Shown: one piece after another, positions 6,590 to 8,384 of the stretch
Position numbering within the stretch: position 1 is the first letter of the stretch
Layout of the letters: each line of letters begins with the position of its first letter
From: Flavobacteriaceae bacterium
GTDB lineage: Bacteria > Bacteroidota > Bacteroidia > Flavobacteriales > Flavobacteriaceae
Reading direction: 5' to 3'
Assembly (NCBI GenBank): GCA_002693605.1
Contig: NZQO01000146.1
Span: 1 to 8,384 of the forward strand
Length of the DNA: 8,384 nucleotides
Notes under the pieces: model-generated
What the model saw: only the letters and a program-made list of their open reading frames with translations
Told to the model about the DNA's origin: nothing
Database searches by the model: none
Made by a program: the position numbers and the translations under genes

Positions 6590-6617
6590 CTGTCCTGACC
6601 ATTATATTTCCTATATA
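6590..6617 (+). promoter_or_regulatory. Possible transposase promoter
   Basis: A TATATA sequence (6612-6617), overlapping TATAAA (6614-6619), stands out as a -10 element. CTGTCC (6590-6595) is a weak -35 match at 16-base spacing. It lies just inside the left end and some 35-60 bases before the transposase start, the normal place for such a promoter. Confidence 0.35.
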
Positions 6618-6652
6618 AAACATGGTGTTGAAGGCTGCGAGGGGCGCGTTTC

Positions 6653-8008
6653 ATGGATCACCCAGAGGGTGCGGGCTTGCAACGGGCAGATCGGGTGGAT
6701 TTCGACCCTCGCGTGCGGCTGGAATTTCGCGGCACGCAGCTCAGTTCCGACGGCGGCCTTCTGGTGATGCGCGAGCTTGATGACGCGCTCGGGTTGTCCG
6801 ATTTGGCGTCAGCGGCGCTGCGCGATACTCGCTCTGGCAAGAACACGGTCCATCGGCTCGACGGCCTGTTCCGGCAATCAGTCTTTGGGCGGCTGGCCGG
6901 ATACGAGGATGTCAACGACGCCAACCGTCTCGCCTGCGATCCGGTCATGCGCCAAGTTGTCGGCGGCAGAGCGGTCGATGCACAAGCGGCCTCGGCATCG
7001 CAGATGGGACGGTTCGAGACCGAGACGCTGGCTCTGGCCGGGAACCGTGCCGCGCTGGCCGACCTGAACGGGCAATGGATCGACCGGTTCCATGACCGTA
7101 ACGGGCTGAAGTACATCGTTCTGGACATGGACAGCTCGGTCAGCCCGACCCATGGCGACCAGGAAGGGTCCGCCTGGAATGGCCATTTCGACTGTAGCTG
7201 CTATCACCCCAACTTTCTGTTCAACCAGTTCGGGATGCTGGAACGCTGCGCCCTGCGCCATGGCAACGTCCACAGCGCCGATGGCTGGCGTGATGTTCTC
7301 GACCCCGTCATTGCGCGCTACGCGGAGCGCGACCTTGGTGGCAGGTTCTTCCGGGCCGATGCTGCCTACGCGATCCCGGCGATCTATGAGCGATTGGAAG
7401 AAGCGCGGTTCTTCTACGCCATCCGGCTGCCCGCAAACGCGGTCCTCAAGGACAAGATCGCGCATCGGCTAACGCGCCCTGTCGGGCGGCCGTCACTGAC
7501 CAAGGTCAAGCGGTTCTTCGAGGAATTCGAGTATCAGGCGGCGTCCTGGGACAAGGAACGCCGGGTGATCGCCAAGATCGAATGGCATCCGGGCGAACTG
7601 TTCCCGCGTGTCGGCTTCATCGTCACCAACCTGCCGATGGAGCCGGACTGGGTGGTGCGGTTCTACAACCAGCGCGGCACCGCCGAGCAGCACATCAAAG
7701 AGGGCAAATACGCCTTTCGCTGGACGCGGCTGTCGTGCCGGAAGTTCCGCGACAATGAGGTGCGGCTGCAACTGCACGCCCTGGCGTACAACCTGGCCAC
7801 CTTCTTGCGCTGCATCGAGCTGCCCGAGGCCATGGCCGACTGGTCGTTGACCAGCCTGCAACTGAAGCTGATCAAGATCGGGGCACGTGTGGTCCGTCAC
7901 GCCCGCACCATCACCTTCCAGCTGGCCGAGGTCGCTGTCACCGGCACGATGGTACGCGCCATCCTCGCCGCTATCCGCCGATTGCGAGCGCCACCGCTAT
8001 GCGCATGA
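6653..8008 (+). CDS. IS1380-family transposase
   Basis: A complete 451-residue DDE transposase with an RNase H-like core that catalyses cut-and-paste movement of the element. The N-terminal block FDPRVRLEFRGTQLSSDGGLLVMRELDDALGL (18-48) and the following LFRQSVFGRLAGYEDVNDANRLACDP (72-97) are characteristic of IS1380 proteins. The likely catalytic acids are Asp158 (or Asp160) in IVLDMDSS, Asp236 in FFRADAAYA, and Glu345 in the IS4-type YREK signature (Tyr338-x2-Arg341-x3-Glu345-x6-Lys352). No frameshift or internal stop is seen, so the gene looks functional. ATG 6653 has GAGGGG 8 bases upstream. It is not part of the metabolic locus. Confidence 0.95.
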   Translation: MDHPEGAGLQRADRVDFDPRVRLEFRGTQLSSDGGLLVMRELDDALGLSDLASAALRDTRSGKNTVHRLDGLFRQSVFGRLAGYEDVNDANRLACDPVMRQVVGGRAVDAQAASASQMGRFETETLALAGNRAALADLNGQWIDRFHDRNGLKYIVLDMDSSVSPTHGDQEGSAWNGHFDCSCYHPNFLFNQFGMLERCALRHGNVHSADGWRDVLDPVIARYAERDLGGRFFRADAAYAIPAIYERLEEARFFYAIRLPANAVLKDKIAHRLTRPVGRPSLTKVKRFFEEFEYQAASWDKERRVIAKIEWHPGELFPRVGFIVTNLPMEPDWVVRFYNQRGTAEQHIKEGKYAFRWTRLSCRKFRDNEVRLQLHALAYNLATFLRCIELPEAMADWSLTSLQLKLIKIGARVVRHARTITFQLAEVAVTGTMVRAILAAIRRLRAPPLCA

Positions 8009-8213
8009 TCGCGATCCACGCTCAAACTGAACGAAAGCGGCTGGACAGATCTGTCCGCTGCGCTGAAAAACGCCGCCCCTGGGCAAGGAAACAGCGGCTT
8101 CGCGGTCTGATCCGTCCAGATCCAGCAGTCTGCGCGACCGCAAGTGCCGCTTGCGGCAGAAAATCCTTGTCTAGCGCTCGGATATAGGCGATCTTCACCT
8201 CAAACGACACGCC
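8009..8213. other. Non-coding tail of the insertion sequence with two hairpins
   Basis: No convincing gene is seen. It contains a 14-base perfect palindrome, GGACAGATCTGTCC (8043-8056), and a hairpin with 7-bp arms, CCGCAAG/CTTGCGG, around a five-base loop (8138-8156). Neither is followed by a T-run, so termination of the transposase message is possible but not clear. Confidence 0.5.
8138..8156. repeat. Hairpin CCGCAAG-TGCCG-CTTGCGG in the IS tail
   Basis: Perfect 7-bp stem with a five-base loop, 130 bases after the transposase stop. It may slow transcription or protect the message end. Confidence 0.45.
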
Positions 8214-8229
8214 ACTTGGGGAATGCAGG
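8214..8229 (-). repeat. Right terminal inverted repeat of the IS1380-family element
   Basis: Its reverse complement CCTGCATTCCCCAAGT aligns to the left end with three mismatches. Just outside, the reverse complement of 8230-8240 carries another GCATTCC, so the outer border is a little uncertain. Confidence 0.6.
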
Positions 8230-8384
8230 TCGGAATGCCTGACCGAGCACGAGGAAATCGGGGCCTGAAGGAATTCAGCCAACATTCCGGCTGGAACGCA
8301 GATCAGCCGCAGAAGTTAATGTGTCGTACAACACAAGCTGGAACCACAAAATGGCCGCTAGACAAGATTCAATGGAGAGACGGA
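8230..8384. other. Unassigned DNA right of the insertion sequence, possible gene start at 8351
   Basis: No complete gene is present. An ATG at 8351 opens a frame that stays open to the window end (MAARQDSMERR), with only a weak upstream purine stretch; it is too short to identify. The near-palindrome TGTGTCGTACAACACA (8320-8335) lies 15 bases before it. A minus-strand open frame across 8022-8285 spans the IS border and is not believed to be a gene. Confidence 0.4.

Larger units (their letters stand above)
6559..8229 (+). mobile_element. IS1380-family insertion sequence, about 1.67 kb
   Basis: The element is defined by its single IS1380-type transposase and by matching ends. CCCACATTTCCCAAGT at 6559-6574 pairs, as an imperfect inverted repeat (13 of 16), with the reverse complement CCTGCATTCCCCAAGT of 8214-8229. 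Both ends start with CC, as is usual in this family, and the 1671-base length fits known members. About 80 bases of leader precede the gene and about 200 non-coding bases follow it. The immediate flanks (TTAG on the left, TCGG on the right) show no target duplication. The element therefore may have recombined, or the ends may be slightly misplaced. Confidence 0.8.

Noticed and set aside
8022..8285. Minus-strand open frame of 87 codons crossing the right IS end
   Set aside because: It spans the terminal inverted repeat, has no clear ribosome-binding site and resembles no family I recognise.

Overview
The window reads as chromosome (or large replicon) of a GC-rich alphaproteobacterium, most likely Rhodobacteraceae. 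The reasons are strong G/C bias at third codon positions, a tripartite (TRAP) transporter binding protein, and the overall style of the catabolic genes. This is inferred from composition and protein character, with no database search.

Layout. Bases 1-2833 carry a leftward block. Read along the minus strand it holds a dihydrodipicolinate-synthase-family (DapA-like) lyase, an EamA/DMT-type membrane transporter, 3-hydroxyanthranilate 3,4-dioxygenase, and the start of a TRAP (DctP-type) solute-binding protein that runs off the left edge. From 3011 a rightward block carries L-aspartate dehydrogenase, a LysR-family regulator and an NAD(P)-dependent aldehyde dehydrogenase, closed by a clear intrinsic terminator at 6341-6370. 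The two blocks diverge from the 177-base region 2834-3010. The right part is an IS1380-family insertion sequence (about 6559-8229) with one intact transposase and recognisable imperfect terminal inverted repeats. It sits between AT-richer non-coding DNA on the left and an unassigned stretch on the right.

How the genes may work together. The TRAP protein suggests import of an organic acid. The dioxygenase opens the ring of 3-hydroxyanthranilate, and the aldehyde dehydrogenase could oxidise a semialdehyde. The DapA-like protein should be a Schiff-base aldolase or hydratase, the aspartate dehydrogenase handles the amino/imino group, and the EamA protein may export or import a metabolite. No amino-carboxymuconate-semialdehyde decarboxylase, kynureninase or deaminase is visible, so the complete pathway cannot be stated from this window.

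The strongest non-coding observation is a repeated LysR-type box, TATC-N9-GATA (which satisfies T-N11-A). It occurs at 2944-2960 in the divergent region and at 4780-4796 ahead of the aldehyde dehydrogenase. A degenerate copy, TATC-N9-TATA, lies on the minus strand at 930-946 ahead of the dioxygenase. This links the transcription units into one likely regulon of the LysR protein encoded between them. The DapA-like protein keeps the Schiff-base lysine but lacks the family's usual GTTGE motif and active-site tyrosine, so its reaction is probably not the textbook one.
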